Of a stretch of DNA of 64,000 nucleotides, positions 1-10,301 are shown piece by piece (the first letter of the stretch is position 1; each line of letters opens with the position of its first letter). The notes below the pieces were generated by a model, which was not told the origin of the DNA, ran no database searches, and saw only the letters and a list, made by a program, of their open reading frames with translations. This DNA is from Actinomycetaceae bacterium (GTDB taxonomy: Bacteria > Actinomycetota > Actinomycetes > Actinomycetales > Actinomycetaceae), in NCBI GenBank assembly GCA_030527545.1, contig JAUNAP010000005.1, forward strand, positions 62,001 through 126,000. Direction: 5' to 3'. The translations under genes were made by a program, and so were the position numbers.

Positions 1-201
1 CTCACCGCTCTTACACGCCGCCAGGTAGGACTCGACGTGCTCAGAGCGCACCCGGGTGGGCTCGTCAACGTCAACGACCTTGAGATAATCGGTGTAGCGA
101 TCGAGATCGCGCCGATATGCCGCAGACGTGTGGGGTGACGCATTATGTTCGAGCGTCACGTAGTCGATGTAGCGGCCCACCGCCTCCTCCATGGCATTCA
201 C
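1..201 (-). CDS. xerD: XerC/XerD-type tyrosine recombinase, N-terminal fragment
   Basis: Sixty-seven codons run off the left edge of the window. The translation begins MNAMEEAVGRYIDYVTLEHN and continues with SAAYRRDLDRY, the pattern of the SAM-like core-binding domain of chromosome-dimer-resolution recombinases (short helix, then 'T..AY..DL..Y..YL'). The catalytic R-H-R-Y domain lies outside the window, so XerC and XerD cannot be separated with certainty; XerD is a guess. The GTG start at 199-201 is preferred because a TACGAT -10 element (208-213, minus strand) lies exactly six bases upstream, the leaderless arrangement seen repeatedly here. An in-frame ATG at 190-192 is the alternative. The gene is divergent from tkt. 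Confidence 0.75.
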   Translation of the reverse strand, partial: MNAMEEAVGRYIDYVTLEHNASPHTSAAYRRDLDRYTDYLKVVDVDEPTRVRSEHVESYLAACKSGE

Positions 202-280
202 TCCACCATCGTAAGGCCCCGCGGCGTTTTCATCGCCCGCACCCCGCTTACCTCGTCGTTTCTTTTCCCTGAGAAGCCGA

Positions 281-286
281 TAGACT
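281..286 (+). promoter_or_regulatory. Putative -10 element of tkt
   Basis: TAGACT fits the actinobacterial TANNNT -10 consensus. Transcription would begin near 293, giving tkt a leader of about 45 bases that carries its Shine-Dalgarno sequence. A GTG at 294 lies seven bases after this element, so a leaderless longer form of transketolase is also possible. No convincing -35 is visible. Confidence 0.5.
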
Positions 287-338
287 GGGCAACGTGTCAC
301 CACAACGTGACGTGTCTGCAGCCAAAGGAGCGCAAGGA

Positions 339-2411
339 ATGCCATTGCAATGGAGTGAGCTCGACGAGAGAGCAGTGACGATGGTGAAAGCCCTCGCCGC
401 CGACGCCGTGGAAGAGGCCGGATCCGGGCACCCGGGGACGCCTATGTCGCTCGCCGCCGCCGCCTATCTCATCTACCAGCGCCACCTGCGCTTCGACCCG
501 ACGGACGACCTATGGCTCGGCCGTGACAAGTTCATCCTCTCGGCTGGCCACGCCTCTTTGCTCCAATACCTCCAGCTCTACCTAGCTGGTCAGGGCCTCG
601 AACTCGACGACATCAAACAGTTCCGTTCCTTTGGTTCGAAGATGCCCGGCCACCCCGAATACCGCTGGACCCGCGGTGTCGAGATCACAACCGGCCCACT
701 CGGTTCCGGACTCGCTTCTGCAATCGGCCTTGCCATGTCGCAAAGGCGCCTGCGCGGCCTCATGGATCCCGACAACGAGGGTGACTCGCCCTTCGACCAT
801 CACATCTACGTCATCGCCGGCGACGGCTGCCTCCAAGAAGGACTCGCTGCAGAGGCCTGCTCGCTTGCGGGTACACAAGAGCTCGGTAACGTCATCTTGC
901 TGTGGGACGATAACCACATCTCGATCGAAGACGACACGAACATTGCTTTCAGCGAGGATGTCCTCGCCCGCTTCGCTGCCTACGGCTGGCACACTCAGCG
1001 AGTCGACTGGCTGGGCGAAGACGGCGAATACACCGAGGACGTTGCTGCGCTCGATCGGGCGCTTCACGCCGCGAAGGCGGAAACCTCGCGCCCCTCGATC
1101 ATCGCTTTACGCACGATCATCGGCTGGCCCTCCCCAACGAAGCAAAACACCGGTGCTATCCACGGGGCTAAGCTCGGTCCCACCGAACTTGCGGCCTTCA
1201 AGGAGGCACTTGGTCTCGATCCCGCACGGCGGTTCTACGTCGATGATGAAGCGCTTGAGCATGCCCGCACGAACGCCGCCGAACGCGGTCGCACCGCGCG
1301 CGAGCGCTGGGATAACGACTTCGAAGCCTGGCGTGAACGCCACCCCGACCGCTACGACCTTCTCACCCGGCTCGAACGTGACGAGCGCCCCAGCGGCTGG
1401 CGCGACGCCCTCCCCCACTTCCCCGAAGGCGAGGCGATGGCCACACGCTCGGCATCGGGCAAGGTCCTCGACGCGCTCGTCGGCGTACTACCCGAATTGT
1501 GGGGCGGGTCTGCCGATCTCGCCGGCTCAAACAACACTGCGATGGCCGGCGAACCCTCCTTCTTGCCCGAATCTCGCCAATCGAAGATGTGGCCGGGCGG
1601 TCCTTACGGGCGCACCATCCACTTCGGGGTTCGCGAACACGGCATGGGGGGCATCCTCAACGGCATCGCTCTCGACGGCTTCTCGCGCGTCTTTGGCGGC
1701 ACGTTCTTCGTTTTCTCCGACTATATGCGCGGAGCCGTCAGGCTCGCGGCACTCATGCGCCTGCCCGTCACCTACGTGTGGACACACGATTCCATCGGCG
1801 TGGGCGAGGATGGTCCCACACATCAACCGGTCGAACACCTCGCTGCCTACCGAGCCATCCCCAATCTCTCGATGGTCAGGCCGGCCGATGCCGCCGAGAC
1901 CGTTGAGGCGTGGGCGTGTGCCCTCGAACAGAAGGATGGCCCCATTGGCCTCGTCCTTACGCGCCAGGCAGTGCCCAACCCAGCCCGAGGCGAGGGAGGG
2001 CTTGCCCCGGCGAACGGTCTACGTCGCGGTGGTTATGTCCTCTCCGAGACGCCAGGCTCACTTGACGTCATCCTTATGGCTTCAGGCTCTGAAGTTCAGT
2101 ATGCGCTCGAGGCTCAGCAGCGTTTGGCGAGCGAAGGGATCGGAGCCCGCGTCGTTTCCATGCCCTGCATGGAATGGTTCGATGCCCAAGACGAGTCCTA
2201 CCGCGAGGAAGTACTCCCCGCCGACGTTACGGCGCGGGTGAGCATCGAGGCGGGCATCGCCATGCCCTGGATGAAATATCTTGGCTGCCGTGGCGAAGCA
2301 ATCTCGCTCGAGCACTTCGGCAGCGTGGGGTCCGCTTCGCAGCTCTTCACTCATTTCGGTTTCACCGCCGATCACGTCGTCGACGCCGCCAAGCGACAGC
2401 TCGCTCGCTGA
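339..2411 (+). CDS. tkt: Transketolase
   Basis: The 690-aa product is a full-length transketolase, the thiamine-diphosphate enzyme moving two-carbon ketol units in the non-oxidative pentose phosphate pathway. Visible signatures are SGHPGTPMSLA near residue 30, the TPP motif starting GDG near residue 161 and continuing to a WDDN, the SADLAGSNNT segment near 395, and GVREHGMGG near 430, which holds the catalytic glutamate of the pyrimidine domain. I chose ATG 339 because AAAGGAG at 324-330 is well spaced and the family normally begins with an 'LQW.ELD.RAV' sequence. A GTG at 294 in the same frame would add 15 unconserved residues. A strong palindromic hairpin follows the stop. Confidence 0.97.
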   Translation: MPLQWSELDERAVTMVKALAADAVEEAGSGHPGTPMSLAAAAYLIYQRHLRFDPTDDLWLGRDKFILSAGHASLLQYLQLYLAGQGLELDDIKQFRSFGSKMPGHPEYRWTRGVEITTGPLGSGLASAIGLAMSQRRLRGLMDPDNEGDSPFDHHIYVIAGDGCLQEGLAAEACSLAGTQELGNVILLWDDNHISIEDDTNIAFSEDVLARFAAYGWHTQRVDWLGEDGEYTEDVAALDRALHAAKAETSRPSIIALRTIIGWPSPTKQNTGAIHGAKLGPTELAAFKEALGLDPARRFYVDDEALEHARTNAAERGRTARERWDNDFEAWRERHPDRYDLLTRLERDERPSGWRDALPHFPEGEAMATRSASGKVLDALVGVLPELWGGSADLAGSNNTAMAGEPSFLPESRQSKMWPGGPYGRTIHFGVREHGMGGILNGIALDGFSRVFGGTFFVFSDYMRGAVRLAALMRLPVTYVWTHDSIGVGEDGPTHQPVEHLAAYRAIPNLSMVRPADAAETVEAWACALEQKDGPIGLVLTRQAVPNPARGEGGLAPANGLRRGGYVLSETPGSLDVILMASGSEVQYALEAQQRLASEGIGARVVSMPCMEWFDAQDESYREEVLPADVTARVSIEAGIAMPWMKYLGCRGEAISLEHFGSVGSASQLFTHFGFTADHVVDAAKRQLAR

Positions 2412-2420
2412 CGTGCCGGA

Positions 2421-2444
2421 GGGGCCGGCCTCGAGGCCGGCCCC
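2421..2444 (+). terminator. Hairpin terminator after tkt
   Basis: A perfect 10-bp stem (GGGGCCGGCC paired with GGCCGGCCCC) closes a TCGA loop ten bases after the tkt stop. No T-run follows, as for most hairpins in this window. rlmC starts 12 bases further on, so read-through is likely. Confidence 0.7.
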
Positions 2445-2456
2445 GAGGGTTCCCAC

Positions 2457-3605
2457 ATGCGCTGTTCCTATTGGCAGGCGGGTCGATGTCGCTCTTGCGA
2501 CCTTGCCGACCCCTCCTACGATCGCCAGCTGCAAGCGAAGGTAGGCGCCGTCACCGCGGCGCTCGCCGGATCCGTTCGCGCCGAAGCCTGGCTGCCACCC
2601 GCTGCCTCCGAGCCCATAGCTTTTCGCAACAAAGCCAAATTCTGCGTCGGCGGGAACAGAGGACGCCTGACGTTTGGGCTACTCACGCCTCCTCGATACC
2701 GGGGTGTCGACCTCACACACTGCCCCCTCTACCCGCGCCAGCTCCACGAGCTAGCCCGCCACGTGCGCACGTGGGCGAATACACTCAGGCTGCGTCCCTA
2801 CAGCGTGCGGGAACGAACCGGCGAACTCAAATACGTCCTCATCACCCAGTCGCCGCGTGGGAGGTTTCTCCTGCGCCTCGTCGTGCGGTCCCCCCGCGTC
2901 CTCGGGCTGCTTGCCTCGCATCTTCCCGAGCTCATGCACACCGCGCCCCACCCCATCGACGTAGTCTCGGCTAACATCCAGCCCAAGCCCGCTGCCATCG
3001 TTGAAGGCCCCGAGGAGCGGATCCTTTATGGTTCTCGTCTCGCCATGGATCTCGAGCTTGCCCCGCAGACCCTCTTGCCCCTGCTCCTGCCACCGGGAGC
3101 CTTCTTCCAGACCAATACTGCCGTGGCCTCGCAGCTATATGCGCAAGCGGTGGAGTGGGCAACCCTCGCTGATCCCGCCACAGTTATGGATCTCTACTGT
3201 GGTGTCGGCGGCTTCGCCCTCGCACTCGCCGAGGCGCACCGGACGGTGTACGGAATCGAGGTCACGCCCTCAGCCATCGAGGCTGCCCGAGCCTCCGCAC
3301 GTCTCATGGAAGCAGCTAACGTTACCTTCGACACAGGAGACGCGACTGCCCTAGCCTTACACCGCTTGACACCGGGAAGCCTCCTCGTCGTCAATCCCCC
3401 GCGGCGCGGCCTCACGACCCTCGTCGATTGGATCCAAGACGCCTGCCCGGATCACATCATCTATTCCAGCTGCAACCCCACCACTCTCGCCCGCGACCTC
3501 GACAAGCTCGCCGGCTACACGGCTCGTTCGGCTCGATTGTTCGATATGTTTCCCTACACCTTACACGCCGAAGTTGCCGTCTTACTCGAACGCACCCGCA
3601 CGTGA
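2457..3605 (+). CDS. rlmC: 23S rRNA (uracil-5-)-methyltransferase, RlmC/RumB type
   Basis: The 382-aa protein starts with MRCSYWQAGRCRSC. This places three cysteines at positions 3, 11 and 14, with a fourth in THCPLYP near residue 88: the 4Fe-4S cluster ligands of the RumA/RumB family. It lacks an N-terminal TRAM domain, and its length matches E. coli RlmC. The SAM-binding motif is DLYCGVGGFALALA near residue 243. NPPRRGL follows near 313, and the catalytic cysteine lies in SSCNPTTLARDL near 338. The expected product is m5U in 23S rRNA. Substrate choice (U747 versus other uridines) is inferred from overall similarity. The gene is convergent with secG, with an 11-bp hairpin between them. Confidence 0.88.
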   Translation: MRCSYWQAGRCRSCDLADPSYDRQLQAKVGAVTAALAGSVRAEAWLPPAASEPIAFRNKAKFCVGGNRGRLTFGLLTPPRYRGVDLTHCPLYPRQLHELARHVRTWANTLRLRPYSVRERTGELKYVLITQSPRGRFLLRLVVRSPRVLGLLASHLPELMHTAPHPIDVVSANIQPKPAAIVEGPEERILYGSRLAMDLELAPQTLLPLLLPPGAFFQTNTAVASQLYAQAVEWATLADPATVMDLYCGVGGFALALAEAHRTVYGIEVTPSAIEAARASARLMEAANVTFDTGDATALALHRLTPGSLLVVNPPRRGLTTLVDWIQDACPDHIIYSSCNPTTLARDLDKLAGYTARSARLFDMFPYTLHAEVAVLLERTRT

Positions 3606-3618
3606 AGCCCCATCACAG

Positions 3619-3650
3619 ACGTGGCCGGGACCCAAAGGCCCCGGCCACGT
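3619..3650. terminator. Bidirectional terminator between rlmC and secG
   Basis: An 11-bp perfect stem (ACGTGGCCGGG at 3619-3629 with its complement at 3640-3650) and a ten-base loop lie between two convergent genes. It can serve both strands. No T-run is present on either side. Confidence 0.75.
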
Positions 3651-3673
3651 ACGTACGATCGTCTGCAGGCAGC

Positions 3674-3928
3674 TTAACTCGCGAAACGCGTGATCAATGC
3701 CAAGGCAATGACCACGGCGATCCACACGATGGCAATGCCGACCGTGATCCGGTTAAGGTTGCGCTCGGCGACACCTGACGAACCGGCGGTCGAGGTGAAA
3801 CCGCCACCGAACATGTCGGACAGGCCACCGCCCTTCCCCTTGTGCATGAGCACCGTGAGGATGAGGAAGAAGCTCGACAAGACGAGCAGGACCTGACACA
3901 CGATCGTGACAATCCCAATGGCGTCCAC
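3674..3928 (-). CDS. secG: Protein-export membrane protein SecG
   Basis: This 84-aa protein has two hydrophobic segments (about residues 5-27 and 60-80) separated by a loop rich in glycine and lysine (LMHKGKGGGLSDMFGGG), the usual SecG topology. SecG is the small auxiliary subunit of the SecYEG translocon in the cytoplasmic membrane. Its position directly downstream of tpiA in the gap-pgk-tpiA series is a conserved actinobacterial arrangement. ACGT-rich sequence of about 80 bases separates it from tpiA, so it may be co-transcribed. Confidence 0.93.
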   Translation of the reverse strand: MDAIGIVTIVCQVLLVLSSFFLILTVLMHKGKGGGLSDMFGGGFTSTAGSSGVAERNLNRITVGIAIVWIAVVIALALITRFAS

Positions 3929-4009
3929 GACTGACCTTTCTTCAAACGATGTCGACGGGAAATACCCTACCGCAGCCGGGCGCCCCGACCTAACGGGGCG
4001 CCCGACGTC

Positions 4010-4789
4010 TTACGCCTGCGCGAAGCGGGCGATCTTCGAAAACTCATCCGCCTTCAGCGAAGCGCCGCCAACGAGCGCACCGTCAACGTCAGGCTGCGCC
4101 ATGATGTCGACGACGTTACCCGACTTGACCGACCCACCGTAGAGAACACGGATCGCGTCGGCGGTCTCCGTCGAGTAGAGCTCCGCGAGCTTGTCGCGAA
4201 TCGCCTTGCAGACTTCCTGAGCATCTTCAGGCGTCGCGACCTCGCCCGTGCCGATCGCCCAGATCGGTTCGTAGGCGACGACGGTCTTGACGGCATCTTC
4301 AGCAGAAATGCCGGCAAACGCGCCCTCAATCTGAGCAACGACGTGCTCGACGTGCTTGCCTTCCTTGCGCACCTCGAGACCTTCACCGCAGCAGATGATC
4401 GGCGTCATCCCGGCAGCAAGCGTCACCTGAGCCTTCTTGCCCACGAGCTCATCGGACTCGTTGTGGTACTCGCGACGCTCAGAGTGGCCGACGACGACGT
4501 AGGAGCAGCCGAGCTTCGTCAGCATCGAGGCCGAGACCTCGCCCGTGTAGGCGCCGTTGTCGTGGATCGAGATGTCCTGGGCACCGTAGGCGATCCCCAG
4601 CTCATCGCCCTCGACGAGGGTCTGCACGGAACGGATGTCCGTAAACGGCGGGATGACGACGACGTCGGCCGTTTCGGCGTCGAACTTGTGGTCCTTGAGA
4701 TCGAGGTCGAGCTCCTGGACGAGGCGAATGGCCTCGAGGTGGTCGAGGTTCATCTTCCAGTTGCCGGCCATAAGCGGTTTGCGTGTCAT
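4010..4789 (-). CDS. tpiA: Triosephosphate isomerase
   Basis: The 259-aa product interconverts dihydroxyacetone phosphate and glyceraldehyde-3-phosphate. It carries NWKMN at the start (catalytic lysine near residue 13), [10 protein letters not shown] (catalytic histidine near 104), [11 protein letters not shown] (catalytic glutamate near 174) and the phosphate-binding YGGSVKSGN near 220. The start at 4789 follows a GGAGGA Shine-Dalgarno sequence overlapping the end of pgk, and only four bases separate the pgk stop from the tpiA ATG, so the two are probably translationally coupled. A much longer open frame continues upstream but is a shadow of pgk. Confidence 0.97.
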   Translation of the reverse strand: MTRKPLMAGNWKMNLDHLEAIRLVQELDLDLKDHKFDAETADVVVIPPFTDIRSVQTLVEGDELGIAYGAQDISIHDNGAYTGEVSASMLTKLGCSYVVVGHSERREYHNESDELVGKKAQVTLAAGMTPIICCGEGLEVRKEGKHVEHVVAQIEGAFAGISAEDAVKTVVAYEPIWAIGTGEVATPEDAQEVCKAIRDKLAELYSTETADAIRVLYGGSVKSGNVVDIMAQPDVDGALVGGASLKADEFSKIARFAQA

Positions 4790-4793
4790 GTGA

Positions 4794-5984
4794 TTAATCC
4801 TCCAAAACTGCGATGCCAGGCAGTTCCTTACCCTCGAGCAGCTCGAGAGAGGCACCGCCTCCGGTAGAGATGTGAGAGAAGGTCGATTCGTCGAAGCCAA
4901 GCTGGCGCACGGCAGCAGCCGAGTCGCCACCACCGATGACGGAGAAGCAATCCGATGTCGAAAGAGCCTCGGCAACCGCCTTCGTACCCTTCGCAAAGGC
5001 CTCCATCTCAAACACACCCATGGGGCCGTTCCAGGCGACAGTCTTCGCGTCGGCGATCTTTTCGGCAAATAGCTTCGCCGTCTCCGGGCCGATATCGAGG
5101 CCCATCTGGTCTTGCGGAATCTCGTTCGAGGCGACGACGGTCGCGGGCGCGTCGGCCTTGAACTCCGGGGCAACAACGGTATCGACAGGCAGAAGTAGCT
5201 CCACGCCCTTCTCCTTCGCGGTTTCCAGGTAGCCCTTCACCGTGTCGATCTGATCCTCCTCGAGCAGCGACTTGCCGACCGAGTAGCCCTGCGCGGCCAG
5301 GAAAGTGTAAGCCATGCCGCCACCGATGAGAAGGAAGTCCGCCTTATTGAGCAGATTCTTGATGACCCCGAGCTTGTCGGAGACCTTCGAGCCACCCAAG
5401 ACGACGCCGTAGGGGCGTTCGGGATCGTCGGTGGCACGACGCAGCGACTCGATCTCCTTGACAACGAGTTCGCCTGCAGCGCTCGGGAGTTTCTTGGCGA
5501 TGTCATAGACCGACGCCTGCTTGCGGTGGACGACTCCAAACCCATCGGAGACGAACACGTCACCGAGCTCGGCGTAGGCCTGCGCCAGCTCCTCGCGCTC
5601 GGCGTCGTCCTTCGAGTTCTCACGCTTGTCGAAGCGGACGTTTTCCAGCAGGACGATCTCGCCGTCGGATAGCGCCTCCACGGCGGCGCGGGCGCCTTCG
5701 CCGACGACGTCACCAGCGAGCGTCACCGGGGCGTCGATGAGCTCGCCCAGTCGAGTAACAACCGGCGCGAGCGAAAACTCGGGCTTAACCTCGCCCTTGG
5801 GGCGACCGAGGTGCGCCATGATAACGACCTTCGCGCCTGCCTCGACGAGGCGGGTCAACGTAGGCAAAGCCGCCTTGATACGGCCGTCATCGGTGATCTG
5901 GCCGTCCTTGAGCGGGACATTAAAGTCGGAACGAACGAGGACGCGCTTGCCGCGCAGATCCCCCAGCGTGTCGATAGTGCGCAT
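4794..5984 (-). CDS. pgk: Phosphoglycerate kinase
   Basis: The 396-aa enzyme transfers phosphate from 1,3-bisphosphoglycerate to ADP. The N-terminal signature [15 protein letters not shown] is present around residues 14-28, followed by the substrate-binding HLGRPKG near residue 60. The nucleotide-binding GGSKVSDK lies near 200, and GGGDSAAA is near the C-terminus. It sits between gap and tpiA. A 15-bp hairpin separates it from gap, so its expression relative to gap is probably reduced by partial termination. The AAGGAGTC Shine-Dalgarno sequence just upstream of the ATG supports this start. Confidence 0.97.
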   Translation of the reverse strand: MRTIDTLGDLRGKRVLVRSDFNVPLKDGQITDDGRIKAALPTLTRLVEAGAKVVIMAHLGRPKGEVKPEFSLAPVVTRLGELIDAPVTLAGDVVGEGARAAVEALSDGEIVLLENVRFDKRENSKDDAEREELAQAYAELGDVFVSDGFGVVHRKQASVYDIAKKLPSAAGELVVKEIESLRRATDDPERPYGVVLGGSKVSDKLGVIKNLLNKADFLLIGGGMAYTFLAAQGYSVGKSLLEEDQIDTVKGYLETAKEKGVELLLPVDTVVAPEFKADAPATVVASNEIPQDQMGLDIGPETAKLFAEKIADAKTVAWNGPMGVFEMEAFAKGTKAVAEALSTSDCFSVIGGGDSAAAVRQLGFDESTFSHISTGGGASLELLEGKELPGIAVLED

Positions 5985-6023
5985 TAAAGACTCCTTGTCG
6001 TGTGACGTCTCGTGCCATAGCGG

Positions 6024-6057
6024 GCACGCCCGTGCACCCGGAGGTGCACGGGCGTGC
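6024..6057 (-). terminator. Long hairpin between gap and pgk
   Basis: A perfect 15-bp stem (GCACGCCCGTGCACC at 6024-6038 with its complement at 6043-6057) closes a CGGA tetraloop in the 108-base gap-pgk spacer. It lies 36 bases after the gap stop. Since gap, pgk and tpiA point the same way, it probably acts as a partial terminator or as a 3'-end stabiliser that lets gap mRNA accumulate above pgk-tpiA. No T-run follows. Confidence 0.7.
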
Positions 6058-6092
6058 TGCTATTCATCGCCAGCGAAGCGGCGAGGCGAAAC

Positions 6093-7139
<1,047 letters not shown>

Positions 7140-7151
7140 TCACAATTTGAG

Positions 7152-7172
7152 GGAGCGGAGTCACTCCGCTCC
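7152..7172 (-). promoter_or_regulatory. Inverted repeat in the whiA-gap spacer (gap leader)
   Basis: A perfect 9-bp stem (GGAGCGGAG at 7152-7160, complement at 7164-7172) with a three-base loop lies in the 208-base spacer between whiA and gap. A second, 6-bp hairpin (7115-7130, loop CTGT) sits just upstream of the gap Shine-Dalgarno sequence. A TAAATT -10 candidate at 7205-7210 would place both in a gap leader of about 100 bases. The first could instead be the whiA terminator. The rest of the spacer shows nothing recognisable. Confidence 0.5.
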
Positions 7173-7308
7173 TGGTACTCACTTTCGTGACACCAGCAGT
7201 ACCTAATTTACACGTCCTAGCTGAGAATTTCCGGGTAGAAGGCCCTACATTTGCCAGATGTCTGGCGAAACCTCGGCGTTGAGCGGTTTCGCCTGGCGCG
7301 AAAGGACT

Positions 7309-8289
7309 TTAGTCGGATTCGTTCTCCCCGCTCAAGGACTCGGTGGTGTCGGGGATCCCCCGTTGTGCGGCTGCCTTGTCAGCCATCGCCAGTAGGCGTC
7401 GGATCCGCCCGGCCACGGCGTCCTTCGTCAACGGCGGCTGTGCCTGGCGACCGAGCTCTTCGAGCGAAGCCTCCCTGTAGGTCACCCGCAGCATCCCTGC
7501 CGCACGCAAGTGCTCTGGCACCTCGTCACCGAGGATGTCGAAGGCGCGTTGAACCCGTGCTGAGGCGGCAACCGCTGCCTTAGCGGAGCGGCGCAGATTA
7601 GCGTCGTCAAAATTAGCCAGGCGATTGATCGAGCCGCGCGTCTCACGACGCTCCTGTTCGCTGCGCCATTGCGCCAGGGTCTTCGGTGCCCCCAAAAGCT
7701 CGATCATGCTTGCGATACCTTCGGTATCGCGAATGGCAACACGATCCCCGCCGCGCACCTGTTTAGCCTTGGCGCTCACGCCCAAGCGACGCGCCGCCCC
7801 CACGAGCGCGAGGGCCGCCTCCTGGCTGGGACACGAGACCTCGAGGGCGCTTGATCGCCCCGGTTGTACGAGCGTGCCACGCGCCAAGAAAGCACCGCGC
7901 CACGTGGCCAGAGATTCGGCTCGTCCCCCCGCCACGATCGCGGGCGGAAGTCCCCGGATGGGCCGGCCCATCCGGTCGAGCAATCCGGTGGCGCGCGCGA
8001 GGTCTTTGGCGCCCTCGACGATGCGGATCACGTAGCGATCGACGCGGTGAAGGCTGCCCGCCTTGACGAGAACGACCTTGGGCTCGACACCGTAGATGCT
8101 CGTCAGGTAGCGGACGAGGCGGGCGGCGACGGCCGGGGAATCGACCTCGGCCTCGATAACGATCCGCTGTGCGATGAGGTGGAGGCCGCCGGCAAAGCGC
8201 ACGAGCGCGGAAACCTCAGCTTGCTTTTCGCTCAGCGTTGCGACCTGCACGCGCGCCAGCTCATCCTTCATGTCCAGGGTCAAAGACAC
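7309..8289 (-). CDS. whiA: WhiA sporulation/cell-division regulator homologue
   Basis: The 326-aa product matches WhiA, a DNA-binding protein made of a degenerate LAGLIDADG homing-endonuclease domain (about residues 90-200) and a C-terminal helix-turn-helix (HLRAAGMLRVTYREASLEELG and onward). In Streptomyces WhiA acts with WhiB in sporulation; non-sporulating actinobacteria retain it, and it influences division. I place the start at GTG 8287-8289: AGGAGG lies nine bases upstream and the result, MSLTLDMKDELARV, has the usual family beginning and length. The upstream in-frame ATG at 8296 directly abuts the AGGAGG and is not credible. It follows yvcK by 67 bases. Confidence 0.93.
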   Translation of the reverse strand: MSLTLDMKDELARVQVATLSEKQAEVSALVRFAGGLHLIAQRIVIEAEVDSPAVAARLVRYLTSIYGVEPKVVLVKAGSLHRVDRYVIRIVEGAKDLARATGLLDRMGRPIRGLPPAIVAGGRAESLATWRGAFLARGTLVQPGRSSALEVSCPSQEAALALVGAARRLGVSAKAKQVRGGDRVAIRDTEGIASMIELLGAPKTLAQWRSEQERRETRGSINRLANFDDANLRRSAKAAVAASARVQRAFDILGDEVPEHLRAAGMLRVTYREASLEELGRQAQPPLTKDAVAGRIRRLLAMADKAAAQRGIPDTTESLSGENESD

Positions 8290-8356
8290 CGTTCGCATCC
8301 TCCTGTTTGCCGCAGGCTTCGATTCTACGTCCGCCCCAGGACGCACACTCACCGCC

Positions 8357-9325
8357 TTACAGGGCCTCCAGGGCGTCCCGCAGGGCCGCTGCCAAACGCA
8401 GCGGATCGTGCCTGGCAGACCCGTCTTGGGCGCCCACTGACCGGCGAAAAACACTCGCTCCAAGCCGCCGTGCCGTCTCCTCGAGGTCGCCGCAATCGCG
8501 CGACAAACGCGGATCGGCGATGACGGCATCAAATGTGAGATCAGGCGCATAATGTGCGAGGGCACGCAGGTGATCGCTGGCAGTGAGCCCCTCCGTTTCC
8601 TTGCCCGACTCAAGGTTCATGACGACGATGCGCTTGGCACGAGAACGCTCGAGCGCCTCGCGTAGCGCAGACACGAGAAGGTGGGGAATGACGGAGGTGT
8701 ACCACGAACCAGGACCCAGGATGAGGGCATCGGCAGCCGCAACCGCCTCGAGCACTTCGTCGAAAACGGGCGGATCTTGAGGAATAAGAGTGACGTCGGC
8801 GACCTCTCCACGGGCCTTCGCCACACGCGCCTGCCCCCGTAAGCGGGTGACGTAGCCCTCGTTGTTGATGCGCGCCTCAATATCCATGGGAACAGCGGCC
8901 ATGGGCAAAACGCGTCCCTGACAGCCCAGCAGCTTCGCTACCCAGTCCAGGCCCGCAATCGCGTCGCCCAACAGGTCCCACATCGTGACGATGAGCAGGT
9001 TCCCTAAGGCATGACCGTTGAGGGCCCCGTGAGAGTCGAAACGATGTTGAATGGCGTCGCGCCAGGTCAGTCCCCACTCCGAATCGTCACACAGCGCAGA
9101 CAGGGCCATCCGCAAGTCCCCTGGAGGTAGGACGCCCAACTCGCTTCGCAGCCGCCCCGAAGAACCACCGTCATCGGCGACGGTCACGATTGCTGTGACT
9201 TCGCGGGTAATGTGACGCAATGCTCGCAGAGTCGCCGATAGTCCGTGTCCGCCACCGAGGGCGCAAATGCGCGGCCCCGAGCTACCGCGGGTCACCCACC
9301 CGCCACTGTCGAGGAGCGTATCCAC
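8357..9325 (-). CDS. yvcK: YvcK/GlmR family UDP-GlcNAc-binding protein
   Basis: The 322-aa protein has the CofD/YvcK Rossmann-type fold signatures CALGGGHGLSATLRALR near residue 21 and VADDGGSSGRLRSELG near residue 48, then PPGDLR and a GPGSWYTSVIPHLLV segment near 210. In Bacillus the homologue binds UDP-N-acetylglucosamine and helps direct carbon into the cell envelope; in mycobacteria it is phosphorylated and needed for envelope integrity. The GTG start is two bases beyond the rapZ stop, so the two are tightly coupled. This fits a conserved rapZ-yvcK-whiA block controlling envelope precursor supply. Confidence 0.93.
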   Translation of the reverse strand: MDTLLDSGGWVTRGSSGPRICALGGGHGLSATLRALRHITREVTAIVTVADDGGSSGRLRSELGVLPPGDLRMALSALCDDSEWGLTWRDAIQHRFDSHGALNGHALGNLLIVTMWDLLGDAIAGLDWVAKLLGCQGRVLPMAAVPMDIEARINNEGYVTRLRGQARVAKARGEVADVTLIPQDPPVFDEVLEAVAAADALILGPGSWYTSVIPHLLVSALREALERSRAKRIVVMNLESGKETEGLTASDHLRALAHYAPDLTFDAVIADPRLSRDCGDLEETARRLGASVFRRSVGAQDGSARHDPLRLAAALRDALEAL

Positions 9326-9327
9326 GG

Positions 9328-10263
9328 CTATTCTTTCCCGGCGTCGCGATGGAGCGTCCTCACCGGCACCCCCCTGTCGCGCAGCTGCTCGGCAATGAAC
9401 TCGGTCATCGCGACCGAGCGGTGACGCCCACCCGTACAGCCAATGGCGACCGTGATAAACGGCTTAAGCTCACGCGCAAATCCGGACAGAATCGGTTCGA
9501 GCAGGTCGACGTAGTTCTGTCCAAACTCGCGCGCCCCCGGCTGCGCCATCACGTAGTCGTAGACCGGGGCGTCGAGACCTGTGAGGTTGCGCAGCTCTTC
9601 TACCCAGTAGGGGTTGACGAGGAATCGCATATCGGCAACCCAATCCGCATCGAGCGGGATCCCGTGCTTGAAGCCGAACGACATGATAGTCAGCCGAACC
9701 TGCTCGCTCGTTTCAGCGGCGACGACGTCGCGCATGTGCCTGGCGAGATCGTGAACGTTCATACGTGTCGTATCGATAAGCACGTCGGCGCGCTGACGCA
9801 CGGGCGCGAGGATGTCACGTTCGCGAGCGATGCCTTCGATGATGCGCGACCCCGCCGGGTGGGGGCGGCGATTCGACTCGTAGCGGCGAACGAGCTCGTC
9901 GGTTTCGGCGTCGAGAAAGACAATCCGATAGTTGACGTCGCGCACCGACAAGTCATCGAGCACCGACGCGAGGCGATCAAAGAACTCTCCGGAGCGAATA
10001 TCGACGACAGCCGCGAGGCGGTGGACTCCCCCGCCGTCGGGAGTCATGAGATCGGCGAAGGGGACGAGCATGTGGGGAGGTAGGTTATCGACGACGTACC
10101 AGTCGAGATCCTCGAGCGCCTGCGCCGCTCGCGACCGTCCCGCCCCGGACATGCCCGTGATAATGAGAAGCTCGGGCTGAAGGGGATCGGGCAGCTGAGT
10201 GTCCTCGTCGAGCTCGGCAACCCCATCGGGTACGTGTGGCGTCGGTGTCGCGCTGGTGTCCAT
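9328..10263 (-). CDS. rapZ: RapZ (YvcJ) nucleotide-binding protein / RNase adapter
   Basis: The 311-aa product has a variable N-terminus of about 30 residues. A Walker A motif follows (ITGMSGAGRSRAAQALEDL, about residues 35-53), then WYVVDNLPPHML. The conserved C-terminal domain contains AIGCTGGRHRSVAMTEFI near residue 275, which in E. coli RapZ is the glucosamine-6-phosphate-sensing and RNA-binding part. E. coli RapZ targets a small RNA controlling glmS; whether the actinobacterial protein does anything similar is unknown. It lies 38 bases downstream of uvrC and is coupled to yvcK. Confidence 0.92.
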   Translation of the reverse strand: MDTSATPTPHVPDGVAELDEDTQLPDPLQPELLIITGMSGAGRSRAAQALEDLDWYVVDNLPPHMLVPFADLMTPDGGGVHRLAAVVDIRSGEFFDRLASVLDDLSVRDVNYRIVFLDAETDELVRRYESNRRPHPAGSRIIEGIARERDILAPVRQRADVLIDTTRMNVHDLARHMRDVVAAETSEQVRLTIMSFGFKHGIPLDADWVADMRFLVNPYWVEELRNLTGLDAPVYDYVMAQPGAREFGQNYVDLLEPILSGFARELKPFITVAIGCTGGRHRSVAMTEFIAEQLRDRGVPVRTLHRDAGKE

Positions 10264-10301
10264 GCGTCTACTGTGCCAGGTTCACCCCTGGCGCGCAGGC
10301 G

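Noticed and set aside
287-338. Thiamine (TPP) riboswitch before transketolase
   Set aside because: The leader is about 45 bases, too short, and lacks the CTGAGA and related TPP-riboswitch elements.
631-2241. 536-residue open frame on the plus strand inside tkt
   Set aside because: It is Ser/Arg/Pro-rich, shows no family motif, and is a second-frame shadow of transketolase in high-GC DNA.
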